DNA of 64,000 nucleotides from Lentisphaerota bacterium. GTDB lineage: Bacteria > Verrucomicrobiota > Lentisphaeria > Victivallales > Victivallaceae. Below, piece after piece: positions 24,977 to 33,388 of this stretch; position 1 is the stretch's first letter; each line of letters starts with the position of its first letter. Location: assembly GCA_024225035.1 (NCBI GenBank), contig JAAEMX010000430.1, forward strand, positions 62,001-126,000, written 5' to 3'. A model generated the notes under the pieces. The model was not told where the DNA came from, did no database searches, and saw only the letters and a program-made list of their open reading frames with translations. Both the position numbers and the translations under genes were made by a program.

Positions 24977-25674
24977 TTTTAAAAGAATTACTGGGAAAAC
25001 TGTTTCCTGCCGGTTACGAACTGAAAACAGATGGTTCTATTGTTACAGGAACAGCTGTTTGCTCCGGCGAAAAAATTGCTCTGATCGGCACAACTGATCA
25101 TTCTTTGATCGGCATCGAGGAAATAATGAAATTGAGCAAATCGTTTTTGGAAATAATCAAAAACAATCCTCAAATGCCAATCCTCATGCTTGTTGACAAT
25201 GACGGACAACGCATGGCCTTGCGTGAAGAATTGCTTGGCTTACCTCAATATATTGGTCATTTGGCTTCAGTGCAGGATTTCGCCCGGCGGAATGGTCACA
25301 AAGTAATTTCACTTATTTACGGAAATGCCATTGCCGGCGGTTTTATTGCATTCGGCATGGAAGTTCAGACTCGCATTTATGCTGTCGAGGGGGCTAATCC
25401 GTCTGTAATGAACCTTCCTGCAATTTCACGGGTTACAAAATTACCGCTCGAAAAACTGGAAGAACTCAGCAAAACAATTCCTGTATTCACCCCAGGATGC
25501 AGCAATTTCTATAAAATGGGTGGATTAATTGAAATATGGAAGGATGACTTGGCGAAATGCTTAAGTTCAGCGTTTGCTGATTACTCCAACAATGACAGTA
25601 GAGCAGAACTCGGCTTTGAACGCGGTGGAAGAACTGAAACTTCAAAAACTATAAATGCAATCATTAACGCTTAA
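24973..25674 (+). CDS. mdcE: Malonate decarboxylase gamma subunit
   Basis: Second carboxyltransferase-type subunit of the malonyl-S-ACP decarboxylase, 233 residues. Family segments seen: MPILMLVDNDGQRMALREEL, the glycine-rich GNAIAGGFIAFGMEVQTRIY, and NPSVMNLPAISRVTKL. It partners MdcD in the active site. It overlaps mdcD by four bases and mdcG by 20 bases, so the operon is translated as a coupled unit. Confidence 0.94.
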   Translation: MILKELLGKLFPAGYELKTDGSIVTGTAVCSGEKIALIGTTDHSLIGIEEIMKLSKSFLEIIKNNPQMPILMLVDNDGQRMALREELLGLPQYIGHLASVQDFARRNGHKVISLIYGNAIAGGFIAFGMEVQTRIYAVEGANPSVMNLPAISRVTKLPLEKLEELSKTIPVFTPGCSNFYKMGGLIEIWKDDLAKCLSSAFADYSNNDSRAELGFERGGRTETSKTINAIINA

Positions 25675-26293
25675 AAATATTAAACGCCATCAACTGGTTT
25701 ATTTAACTCCGGAAATATTACGGGATAAAAGCTCATGTGTTGACAACATTGAGCATATCCCTATTCTGGAAGAATGGTTTTCAGCAGGGCACCCGGCTAT
25801 AATCAGGCGCCCTTGCTTCAAAAATGACAATGTTTATCTTGGCGTGCCGCTACCCCCCTCAATGGGAAAATTGCGGATAGCATTTACAGTTCCGAATAAG
25901 CATATAAAGGCAACAGTACTCCCGCCTTTTCTGAAAGAATGTATGTGTTCAATGCCGGAATGCATGCAGGATGAACTTAGTAATCTGCTGGCCAGCAACT
26001 TGCCTGTAAGAGTAATAGGTAGTGCAGCATGGCAGGCACTAACCGGACTTGAATACATGTCATCAAGCTCAGACGTAGACCTGTTGATTGAAGTTAAATC
26101 CAAAATGGAACTTGACGCGACTGATAAGGCTCTCGCCAACTGGCATCAGGACGTGTTACACAAATATGATATTGAAATACAACTCACCGATGGAAGCGGA
26201 TTTTTATGGAAGGAATACCAGCAAAAATCAAAGACCATACTGGTAAAGCAAAACAGCAAAGCTGTGCTGCTGGAACGCTCAAGCCTGACCTGA
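25655..26293 (+). CDS. mdcG: Phosphoribosyl-dephospho-CoA transferase (holo-ACP synthase) for malonate decarboxylase
   Basis: MdcG attaches the 2'-(5''-triphosphoribosyl)-3'-dephospho-CoA prosthetic group to the serine of MdcC. The 212-residue protein has the nucleotidyltransferase signature G122-S, then D139-V-D141 in IGSAAWQALTG...SSSSDVDLLIEV, the usual catalytic aspartate pair. The N-terminal RHQLVYLTPE and RRPCF segments are typical of MdcG. Its last 88 bases overlap the start of mdcB in another frame, an unusually long overlap; both proteins look complete. Confidence 0.92.
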   Translation: MQSLTLKNIKRHQLVYLTPEILRDKSSCVDNIEHIPILEEWFSAGHPAIIRRPCFKNDNVYLGVPLPPSMGKLRIAFTVPNKHIKATVLPPFLKECMCSMPECMQDELSNLLASNLPVRVIGSAAWQALTGLEYMSSSSDVDLLIEVKSKMELDATDKALANWHQDVLHKYDIEIQLTDGSGFLWKEYQQKSKTILVKQNSKAVLLERSSLT

Positions 26294-27087
26294 TTGCCAA
26301 AATCGCAACAGAATCATTGCTTGCTGAGCTTGAAGCATACCCGAAACCAGGGATGGTCAGTTATGTAGACAACGGCTCACATAGCGATATGAACGCCGCC
26401 ACATTTGAGCGCAGCATTGAAGCCCTTACACCTTATTGGACAAAGCTTTATACTGCCGGGACGCAAAGTCTGTCGCTTTCAGTTATCCGGCAAACAGGCA
26501 TTGATGCAGAAAGTAAAATGCTGGAAGCCACTAATGGAATAAATACCCATAAAGGAGCTATTTTTGCAATAGGATTACTCGTCACCGCTGCCGGGATGGA
26601 GCAAACTTCTCGTGCAGGTAAAGTAGTGTCAAAAAACTGGGCCAATAAATTGTTAAAGCCTTCAGAGTTTACTCCCCTGACAAACGGCTCAAAGTTTTAC
26701 AGGCAGCATGGCATCAAAGGTGCTCGCGGAGAAGCTGCCAATGGCTTTCCAAGCATTTATGAATGCGGCCTGCCGGCATATCGCAAGGCCTTGCAAGTAT
26801 TTACTCCACAAGTTGCAGCAATACACTCATTTTATGCAATGCTGGAAAAAGTTCAAGACACCACTCTGTTACACCGCGGAGGTTTGGACGGTTTGATTTA
26901 TGCCAAAAAGTGCGCTTCTGCCTTCAATAGTGCCGGAGGTGTATTTGCGCACGACTGGAAAAAACTGGCAATTCAGTTTCATCAAAAATTTATTAAACTA
27001 AATTTAAGCGCTGGCGGAGTTGCTGACTTACTGGCCGCCACTATATTTTTAGACAAACTAGAAGCACTTCAGGAAAATTGGAAATGA
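26206..27087 (+). CDS. mdcB: Triphosphoribosyl-dephospho-CoA synthase
   Basis: MdcB (CitG family) makes the precursor of the carrier-protein cofactor from ATP and dephospho-CoA. The 293-residue sequence shows family segments ESLLAELEAYPKPGMVSYVD near residue 40, NTHKGAIFAIGLLVTAAG, GARGEAANGFPSIYECGLP and HRGGLDGLIYAKKCASAF. The ATG at 26206 has GGAAG about nine bases upstream and no later ATG before the conserved part, so the 88-base overlap with mdcG seems real. It overlaps mdcH by four bases. Confidence 0.93.
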   Translation: MEGIPAKIKDHTGKAKQQSCAAGTLKPDLIAKIATESLLAELEAYPKPGMVSYVDNGSHSDMNAATFERSIEALTPYWTKLYTAGTQSLSLSVIRQTGIDAESKMLEATNGINTHKGAIFAIGLLVTAAGMEQTSRAGKVVSKNWANKLLKPSEFTPLTNGSKFYRQHGIKGARGEAANGFPSIYECGLPAYRKALQVFTPQVAAIHSFYAMLEKVQDTTLLHRGGLDGLIYAKKCASAFNSAGGVFAHDWKKLAIQFHQKFIKLNLSAGGVADLLAATIFLDKLEALQENWK

Positions 27088-28031
27088 AAAAAATTGCTGT
27101 ACTATGTTCAGGGCAAGGCAGGCAGGAAATGGATATGTTTAAGAAGCTTAATGCCTACCCGGAATGCTCTTCATTCATAAAATCAATTCTTGACGAGAAT
27201 ATCCTCAGTCCTGAAGTATCAAACTGGCTGTCGTCAAACTCACCGGATGAGGCTTTGCTTTTTGACAATATATTTGCTCAGGAATTAATATGCCTTTACC
27301 AGTTGGCCATATGGCAAAAAGTCAAAACATTAATTCCTAAAGTCAACTTATTCACCGGTTACAGTCTTGGCGAGGCATGCGCTTACGCAGTTTCTGAAGC
27401 ACTAACTCCTTCTGCTGCTTTGCAGTTGATAAGAAAACGTGCAGAATTCATGACTGAAGCTTCAGCAAAAGATGAATACACTATGTTCGGACTCATCGGA
27501 TTGCCAGAGAATAAAGCCAAAAAGCTTGCGGAACAGTGCAACTGTCACATTGCTATTTATAACCCTGACAACTTGGTAATAGGTGGTCAAAAAAACGATA
27601 TTTGCCAAATGCAGAAAGCATGTGAATCAGCCGGAGCGGAACGCATTGTACCACTACAAATCACAGTTCCCTCACATACGCCAATCATGAAAAATGCTGC
27701 GGAAAAATTTCAATCCAGCTTAGGGGATGCAGAATTAAAACTTCCCCGCAACAAAATTATCCTTGAAGGCGTCAGTGGCCGAAGGGTATTCAACAAGAAG
27801 ATGGCTGCAAAGGCTCTGACTTCACAGATTTATACCCCACTGCGCTGGGACCTTAACCTTTCTGCCATTCATGAATATGGATGTCAGATAATTCTGGAAC
27901 TCGGCCCGGGCAAAGCCCTTGCCAATATGACTCGGCAAGCCATTCACCATTGTGAAAGCCGTTCATTAGATGAATTTCATGATTTGAATGACTTATCGGA
28001 TTGGCTGAAAAGTGTCAGCAACAGAGTTTAA
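27084..28031 (+). CDS. mdcH: Malonyl-CoA:ACP transacylase of the malonate decarboxylase (epsilon subunit)
   Basis: MdcH charges the carrier protein with malonyl from malonyl-CoA to start the decarboxylase cycle. The acyltransferase nucleophile elbow is GYSLGEACA (serine near residue 95), the catalytic histidine is in VPSHTPIM near 200, and GQGRQ near the start is the usual FabD-type motif (here CSGQGRQEMDM). The ATG at 27084 overlaps the mdcB stop (ATGA); a TTG six bases earlier is less likely. It is the last gene of the operon and ends two bases from the end of the oppositely oriented isomerase gene. Confidence 0.94.
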   Translation: MKKIAVLCSGQGRQEMDMFKKLNAYPECSSFIKSILDENILSPEVSNWLSSNSPDEALLFDNIFAQELICLYQLAIWQKVKTLIPKVNLFTGYSLGEACAYAVSEALTPSAALQLIRKRAEFMTEASAKDEYTMFGLIGLPENKAKKLAEQCNCHIAIYNPDNLVIGGQKNDICQMQKACESAGAERIVPLQITVPSHTPIMKNAAEKFQSSLGDAELKLPRNKIILEGVSGRRVFNKKMAAKALTSQIYTPLRWDLNLSAIHEYGCQIILELGPGKALANMTRQAIHHCESRSLDEFHDLNDLSDWLKSVSNRV

Positions 28032-28033
28032 GC

Positions 28034-29026
28034 CTAGTTGTCAAACGCCGCATCAAATTGCACATTTGAAGGAGCAAAATCTACTTTGCGAACAAATTCA
28101 CAGGCTTCTTTGGCACCGTATTCGCGTTCCATACCGCAGTCTTCCCATTCAACTGAAAGCGGACCTGTATAACCTATACGGTTTAACTCACGGATTATTT
28201 CCTCAAAATTAACGTCACCGTGTCCAAGACTGCGGAAATCCCATCCCCTGCCCGGTTCCCCGAAATCGAGATGTGAGCCTAGAATTCCAGTGCGTCCATC
28301 TAATTGCAATGCCGCGTCTTTCATATGTACATGATAAATTCTGTCTGAAAATTCCTGCAGAAACCTGACCGGGCAGACCATTTGCCATAAAAGATGACTC
28401 GGATCAAAATTAAAACCAAATTCAGGGCGATTGTCAATTGCCTCAAGAGCACGTTTTGCTGTAATGATGTCAAAAGCAATCTCAGTCGGATGAACCTCCA
28501 GGCCAAATTTGACTCCGCAGCTGGCGAATTCGTCCAGAATAGGATTAAACATTTCCGCAAAGAATTTAAACCCGTCTTCAAGCATTTGTTCGCTCGCCGG
28601 GGGGAAGCTGTACAACATATGCCAGATTGAAGAACCGGTAAAACCATTTACAACTTCAACACCAAGATTTTTAGCTGCCTGAGCAGCATATTTCATCTGC
28701 TGAACAGCCCAAGCACGTTTTTCTTCCGCGTCTCCAGCAAGTTCAGGCGGCGCAAAGATATCAGAGCGAGCATCATTATTAAGGTCGCAGACCAACTGAC
28801 CTGCAAGGTGATTACTGATAGACCAGACCTTCAGCCCATGTTTAGCAAGAATGGCCTTCTGCTGTTCACAATAAGCCGGATTTTTAGCGCCTTTTTCAAC
28901 GTCAAAGTGATCGCCCCAGCACGCAAGTTCGAGACCGTCGTAACCGGCCGCAGCCATCTTTTGAGCTAAAACTTCCAATGGCAAATCAGCCCATTGCCCA
29001 GTAAACAGTGTTACAGGTCTGCCCAT
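28034..29026 (-). CDS. Sugar phosphate isomerase/epimerase (xylose isomerase-like TIM barrel)
   Basis: A 330-residue TIM-barrel protein of the AP endonuclease 2 superfamily (PF01261). The metal-binding acidic and histidine residues are visible: E in KFGLEVHPTE, D and H in FNFDPSHLLW, H in IYHVHMKDA, and E in GPLSVEWEDCGM. It begins RPVTLFTGQWADLPLEVLA, typical of the sugar/inositol catabolism members found next to Gfo/Idh/MocA oxidoreductases, as here. GGAGA precedes the ATG. It is the last gene of a minus-strand cluster with a deacetylase, an oxidoreductase and another isomerase. Substrate unknown. Confidence 0.9.
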   Translation of the reverse strand: MGRPVTLFTGQWADLPLEVLAQKMAAAGYDGLELACWGDHFDVEKGAKNPAYCEQQKAILAKHGLKVWSISNHLAGQLVCDLNNDARSDIFAPPELAGDAEEKRAWAVQQMKYAAQAAKNLGVEVVNGFTGSSIWHMLYSFPPASEQMLEDGFKFFAEMFNPILDEFASCGVKFGLEVHPTEIAFDIITAKRALEAIDNRPEFGFNFDPSHLLWQMVCPVRFLQEFSDRIYHVHMKDAALQLDGRTGILGSHLDFGEPGRGWDFRSLGHGDVNFEEIIRELNRIGYTGPLSVEWEDCGMEREYGAKEACEFVRKVDFAPSNVQFDAAFDN

Positions 29027-29039
29027 ACCACATCTCCTT

Positions 29040-29825
29040 TTAAAAATTCATAGTTTGCCCTGCCATAAGTTCAACAACCTCACCATCAATTAACATCCAG
29101 ACGCTGCATGCGGAAGGATTATTAATTATTTTGCGGTCAACAGAAAATCGCAGGTTTTTCACAGCTTGCAAATATTCATATATTTCGATATTTGTTGCAT
29201 ACCAAATATCTTCTTTACTACTTAGTTTCGCGCAAAGCTCTTCTAAATCTTCCCAGTTATCTTTGCGATCGAACTCGTAACTATGTCCCCAGATATAAAA
29301 TAACTCGAAGTTTTTAGAAGACTCCAGAAAATTGTCTGTCAAATCCATAGCATTATTATGATGACAAGTCGGATGCCATTGATAGAAGTCATTCGGTGTA
29401 ATAAACTTATTAGTGCTCATAGCCGTTCTGGAATAAGCAATACCCAGTTTTTTCAGAACGTCGATAACTGCAGAATTATAAGTACCATAAGGGTATGACA
29501 TACCAGTTACCGGGTAGCCGACAATTTTCTCAAGGTCTCTGCGGTTGTCAAGTATTTGCTGTACCACCTCGATATCAGACATATTTTTCAAATGAGGGTG
29601 TGTTTTGCTGTGGCAGGCAACTTCGTGCCCTGTATAGAGATCAGCAATATCACATTGATCAATACGTCTTTCTCTTTCACAGAGGCCTGAGTTGAGATGG
29701 AAAGTGCATTTCATGCTATATCGATTGAATACATCAATTAACTGACGATCTTCCACTACTCCATCATCGTAACTGAAAGTCAAAGCTTTTCTTTTGCCGT
29801 CATTAAATAGAAAGTCGATTTGCAT
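29040..29825 (-). CDS. Polysaccharide deacetylase (NodB fold)
   Basis: A 261-residue carbohydrate esterase family 4-like protein. The metal-binding motif 1 is TFSYDDG (usual TFDDG) near residue 18, and motif 2 is ACHSKTH near residue 75, giving the D-H-H triad; SYPYGTYN follows as motif 3. There is no signal peptide, so it would act in the cytoplasm, as some oligosaccharide or amide-hydrolysing members do. It lies 13 bases upstream of the isomerase gene on the same strand and 80 bases downstream of the oxidoreductase gene, suggesting a common transcript. Substrate not known. Confidence 0.88.
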   Translation of the reverse strand: MQIDFLFNDGKRKALTFSYDDGVVEDRQLIDVFNRYSMKCTFHLNSGLCERERRIDQCDIADLYTGHEVACHSKTHPHLKNMSDIEVVQQILDNRRDLEKIVGYPVTGMSYPYGTYNSAVIDVLKKLGIAYSRTAMSTNKFITPNDFYQWHPTCHHNNAMDLTDNFLESSKNFELFYIWGHSYEFDRKDNWEDLEELCAKLSSKEDIWYATNIEIYEYLQAVKNLRFSVDRKIINNPSACSVWMLIDGEVVELMAGQTMNF

Positions 29826-29905
29826 AGTTTCCCTTATAGCTTTTGCGTTGATATTTAAACCTTTAATATAAATTATATATCAACACAAAGCTATAAAAAA
29901 GTATT

Positions 29906-31066
29906 TTATATTGCTGGAAATTTAATCCACTTTTGATCAGAACCAGCACTTTTTACTACTGTCTCAATAAAGGCCATCCCCCTTACGCCATCTTCAACAG
30001 TCGGAAAGTCACAGGCTACAGCATCCGGTTCAATACCATCAATACGGGCAGCTACAACTGTTGCAAAGTTGCGGTAAAGATTGGCAAAAGCTTCCAGAAA
30101 TCCTTCAGGGTGGCCCGCTGGAATTCTTGTATTGTATGCAGCAGCTTCACCAGTTCCAGCCCAGCCGGTACGGTATATTTGCTGCGGTGCGTCATTTGAT
30201 TTAAAAACCAACGTGTTTGGTTCTGTCTGCGTCCATTCAATCGCACCTTTTGTGCCGTAAACACGAATGCGTAAACCATTCTCTTCACCAACTGAAACTT
30301 GACTGGCATAAATAATACCACGGGCACCGTTATCGTAATGCACAAGCACACCTCCGTCATCGTCCAACATGCGTCCGGGCACAAAAGTACTTAAATCAGC
30401 ACAAAGTTCCGTAATCTTTAATCCAGTAATATATTCAGCCAGGTTTTCTGCATGACTGCCAATGTCCCCCATGCTGCATGAAGCTCCGGAAGTCACCGGA
30501 TCAGTACGCCATGAGGCCTGTTTCTGTTCTTCGTCCTCAATCTTAGAGGCCAGCCAGCCCTGTGGATACTCTGAAACAATTTTCTTAATTTCTCCAAGCT
30601 GCCCATTCTGGATCATTTCCCTGGCTTGCTTAACCATCGGGTAACCTGTGTAATTATGGGTCAAACAAAAGATGAGACCAGTTTCTTTGACTTTGTCATT
30701 CAGTTTTCTGGCATCATCAAGAGTCAATGTCATAGGTTTGTCGCATATTACGTGAAAATCGTTTTCAAGAGCCATCATAGCCACAGGAAAGTGCATGTGA
30801 TTGGGAGTAACGATAGCTACAAAGTCCATTCTCTCGCCTTCAGGCAAAGCAGCTTCACATTCAATCATCGACTGGTAACTTTCATAAATGCGGTCATCAG
30901 AAAGAAATAGTTCCTGACCTGTCTGTCTGGACTTTTCCGGAGACGAACTAAAAGCTCCACATACAAGCTCTATTTTACCGTCGATTCTAGCCGCTATGCG
31001 GTGTACCGCTCCAATAAAAGCGCCGGGGCCGCCGCCGACCATTCCCATTTTCAGCTTACGTTCCAT
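29906..31066 (-). CDS. Gfo/Idh/MocA family oxidoreductase
   Basis: NAD(P)-dependent sugar or inositol dehydrogenase of 386 residues. The N-terminal Rossmann fold begins MGMVGGGPGAFIGAVHR, and the family catalytic segment is CDKPMTLTLDDARKL (about residues 108-122), where the lysine of the K-P motif is essential. The C-terminal alpha/beta domain is seen from GEIKKIVSEYPQGWL onward, with DIGSHAENLAEY holding the histidine. GGAGG precedes the ATG. Neighbours on the same strand are two isomerases and a deacetylase; this type of cluster degrades modified sugars or inositols. Confidence 0.92.
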   Translation of the reverse strand: MERKLKMGMVGGGPGAFIGAVHRIAARIDGKIELVCGAFSSSPEKSRQTGQELFLSDDRIYESYQSMIECEAALPEGERMDFVAIVTPNHMHFPVAMMALENDFHVICDKPMTLTLDDARKLNDKVKETGLIFCLTHNYTGYPMVKQAREMIQNGQLGEIKKIVSEYPQGWLASKIEDEEQKQASWRTDPVTSGASCSMGDIGSHAENLAEYITGLKITELCADLSTFVPGRMLDDDGGVLVHYDNGARGIIYASQVSVGEENGLRIRVYGTKGAIEWTQTEPNTLVFKSNDAPQQIYRTGWAGTGEAAAYNTRIPAGHPEGFLEAFANLYRNFATVVAARIDGIEPDAVACDFPTVEDGVRGMAFIETVVKSAGSDQKWIKFPAI

Positions 31067-31179
31067 GATGCCTCCACAAGTATAAAAATATTTATAATTA
31101 TCTGAAAATATATTTCAAAAAGCCCAATCGGTCAATTGGCAAAAAATACGAAAGACTAACACAAAGTATCATAAATGTA

Positions 31180-31219
31180 AAAAATAGAAATACTGCGGTG
31201 ACAAAAAGTCACCGCAGTA
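31180..31219 (-). terminator. Rho-independent terminator after the xylose isomerase-like gene
   Basis: A 12-bp perfect stem (TACTGCGGTGAC at 31191-31202 and its complement at 31208-31219) with a 5-base loop, followed on the minus strand by TTTCTATTTTTT. It separates the isomerase gene from the oxidoreductase gene. Confidence 0.9.
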
Positions 31220-31236
31220 CATAAAACCCTGAATTC

Positions 31237-32268
31237 CTACTTAAGCAAGGATTCGATTATATACATTTCCAGTTCTTCGTAGTCACGCTCAGCACGAAGC
31301 TGTTCAATTTTGGAATTATCCAAACTACGGCTGATTTTCAGCAGACGCATGAAGATATCTTTGCTGTTAGACAGGTGCTTGCAAGCTACATCAGCTTTTT
31401 GAGTACGCATAGCTTTGACATCAAGTCCAACCCATTCACCATTGTTACCAAAACCGTGTTCGTCAAGAATACGAACCTGATTCAAAGCACGACGCAGGTC
31501 AACACCACCAAATGTCTTATCCTGGTCAAACTTAAGTCCATTCTGGTCATTCAAGTGAACACTCCAGAGCTTTTTGTGAGCCATTGAATAACCCATTTCG
31601 TCTGAAGGATCAAGGCCGGCCAGAATAGCATGTGCTGACTCAATCAAACATCCGACACGTTCAGGAGCTGTAGTCAAAAGTCCAAGACCGATAGCGTGCC
31701 CTATAGTTGGAATATAAGTATGATCCATAGGCTCATTCGGTTTAGACTCAATCATTACTCTGATTTCCGGATCATAGTCCAACATCATCTGAATAGCACC
31801 GGCAATTTGCTCTGTGGCACAAACCGAGTCTTTAGCTTCACGAATATATGTTCCTTCACGAGCCAGCCACAGCACTATATTCTTAGAGCCAAGTTCTCTG
31901 GCAATATCAATGCAGCGTTTGCTGCGATCAAGAGCGTATTCACGACATTTTGGATCATTCGCAGTATAACCACCATCAATTGTACGTGGATCTTCCCAGA
32001 GGCGAGGAGCTACAAATTCAGCAACCAGACCATGTTCATCCAACTTTGCTTTTACTTTAGAAGCTTCACTTTTGATCTGTTCCGGATTAAGGTCATTCAT
32101 ATTTGGAACCGCATCGTCATCATGGAACTGGACGCCTTCAAATCCAAGTTCTTTATATGCGTTGAGCTTATTGTTAAACTCAATTGATTCACGAACAACC
32201 GGACCAAAAGGATCAGCTCCTTCGTGAATGTTCCAAGGACCGAACGAAAATCTAAAAGTACCTGACAT
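31237..32268 (-). CDS. Xylose isomerase-family protein
   Basis: TIM-barrel aldose-ketose isomerase of about 343 residues. It opens FRFSFGPWNIHEGADPFGP, like actinobacterial-type xylose isomerases, and has the metal-site residues in MIESKPNEP (E), CLIESAHAILAG (E, H), WSVHLNDQNG (H, D, D) and VGLDVKAMR (D). GVQFHDDDAVP carries the catalytic histidine. The ATG at 32268 is chosen because the ATG five codons upstream overlaps the GGGAGA ribosome site. A strong terminator follows, and a divergent AraC-type regulator gene lies 207 bases upstream, probably its regulator. True substrate may be another aldose. Confidence 0.9.
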   Translation of the reverse strand: MSGTFRFSFGPWNIHEGADPFGPVVRESIEFNNKLNAYKELGFEGVQFHDDDAVPNMNDLNPEQIKSEASKVKAKLDEHGLVAEFVAPRLWEDPRTIDGGYTANDPKCREYALDRSKRCIDIARELGSKNIVLWLAREGTYIREAKDSVCATEQIAGAIQMMLDYDPEIRVMIESKPNEPMDHTYIPTIGHAIGLGLLTTAPERVGCLIESAHAILAGLDPSDEMGYSMAHKKLWSVHLNDQNGLKFDQDKTFGGVDLRRALNQVRILDEHGFGNNGEWVGLDVKAMRTQKADVACKHLSNSKDIFMRLLKISRSLDNSKIEQLRAERDYEELEMYIIESLLK

Positions 32269-32474
32269 AATACCATCTCCCATTAATTTTTAAGCATAAT
32301 AATACAATATTAATTATTGTACTCATTTCATCAGCAAATATTAGTTGCAACTCCCTCGCTGCAAACTATCGAACACATTCAAATATTATTAATCAGACTA
32401 ACTTGACTGTACCACTAACAACGGGTATATTCCTTAACAATAAAATAAATTTTTAGCACAATATTCCAATTAGT

Positions 32475-33374
32475 ATGACAAAAACAAAACAGGCGTTCAG
32501 TAAAGACTTTTTTGCACAAGATTCTCACCCAATTGCGATCCGTGGTATATTAAGTGACCATGGCCTTCAACATGACATGGACTACACTGATAGTAAGCAT
32601 ATGCACGACTTTGCCGAACTTGTCATAATCACTGAAGGTTACGGTATTCATTGGATCGACGGCGAGGAATATCCCGTTGCTGCTGGCGATGTTTTTGTTC
32701 TGCAGGGTGATACAAAACATTACTTTCTGGAACGCCATGGCTTGACTATGTACAATATTATGTACGATGCTCTTCGCTTGCAGCAGTATTTAAAGAACCT
32801 GCAGGGAGATGCAGGATATAATGCAATGTTTATTCTCGAGCCCAATTACCGCCGTCAGCACCGTTTTAAAAGTCGGCTGCATTTAAGCCGCCGCAGTCTT
32901 GCCCAAATTGAGCCGCTTGTTATTAAAATGTTTGACGAACAAAAAGCACAGGCTGCCGGTTATGATACGATAATGCTGGGGATTTTGCTGGAGCTTGTTA
33001 TATTCTTTTCCAGAGAATATTCAAAGGTAACTATTCCTCAAGCGCAGGCATTATTTCGCATTGGGCGCATCATCAGTAAGCTGGAAACAAACTACCGCCG
33101 CAATTGGGAGATTGTAGAATTATCACGTCTAGCAGGGATGTCCAAAAGCTCCTTGATGGCTACATTCAAAAACGCTACCGGCTTTACTCCGGTAGACTAT
33201 CTCATCAGAATAAGACTGCAGAAAGCTGCTGAGCTGTTGTGTCAGAGTGATGCGTCAATTGCTGAGATAGCGCGTGACAGCGGCTTTTCTGATTCAAACT
33301 ATTTAAGCAGGCAGTTTAGAAAGAAATACGGGAGTTCACCACGCGAATATCGACGGATGAACTCCCGTATATAA
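32475..33374 (+). CDS. AraC-family transcriptional regulator with cupin sensor
   Basis: A full-length, 299-residue regulator. The N-terminal cupin (about 30-95) shows HMHDFAELVIITEGYGIHWI and AAGDVFVLQGDTKHYF, like sugar-responsive RhaS/RhaR-type proteins. The C-terminal double helix-turn-helix (about 195-295) has EIVELSRLAGMSKSSLMATF and SIAEIARDSGFSDSNYLSRQ. It is divergent from the isomerase cluster and probably controls it in response to a sugar. Its last 50 bases contain a large inverted repeat. It is convergent with the alcohol dehydrogenase gene, with 14 bases between. Confidence 0.92.
   Translation: MTKTKQAFSKDFFAQDSHPIAIRGILSDHGLQHDMDYTDSKHMHDFAELVIITEGYGIHWIDGEEYPVAAGDVFVLQGDTKHYFLERHGLTMYNIMYDALRLQQYLKNLQGDAGYNAMFILEPNYRRQHRFKSRLHLSRRSLAQIEPLVIKMFDEQKAQAAGYDTIMLGILLELVIFFSREYSKVTIPQAQALFRIGRIISKLETNYRRNWEIVELSRLAGMSKSSLMATFKNATGFTPVDYLIRIRLQKAAELLCQSDASIAEIARDSGFSDSNYLSRQFRKKYGSSPREYRRMNSRI
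33327..33369. terminator. Inverted repeat at the end of the AraC gene, probable two-way terminator
   Basis: TACGGGAGTTCA (33327-33338) and its exact complement (33358-33369) form a 12-bp stem with a 19-base loop lying inside the last codons of the AraC gene. TATAATTTTAT follows on the plus strand and TTTCTTTCT on the minus strand. Confidence 0.55.
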
Positions 33375-33388
33375 TTTTATAAGACTAG

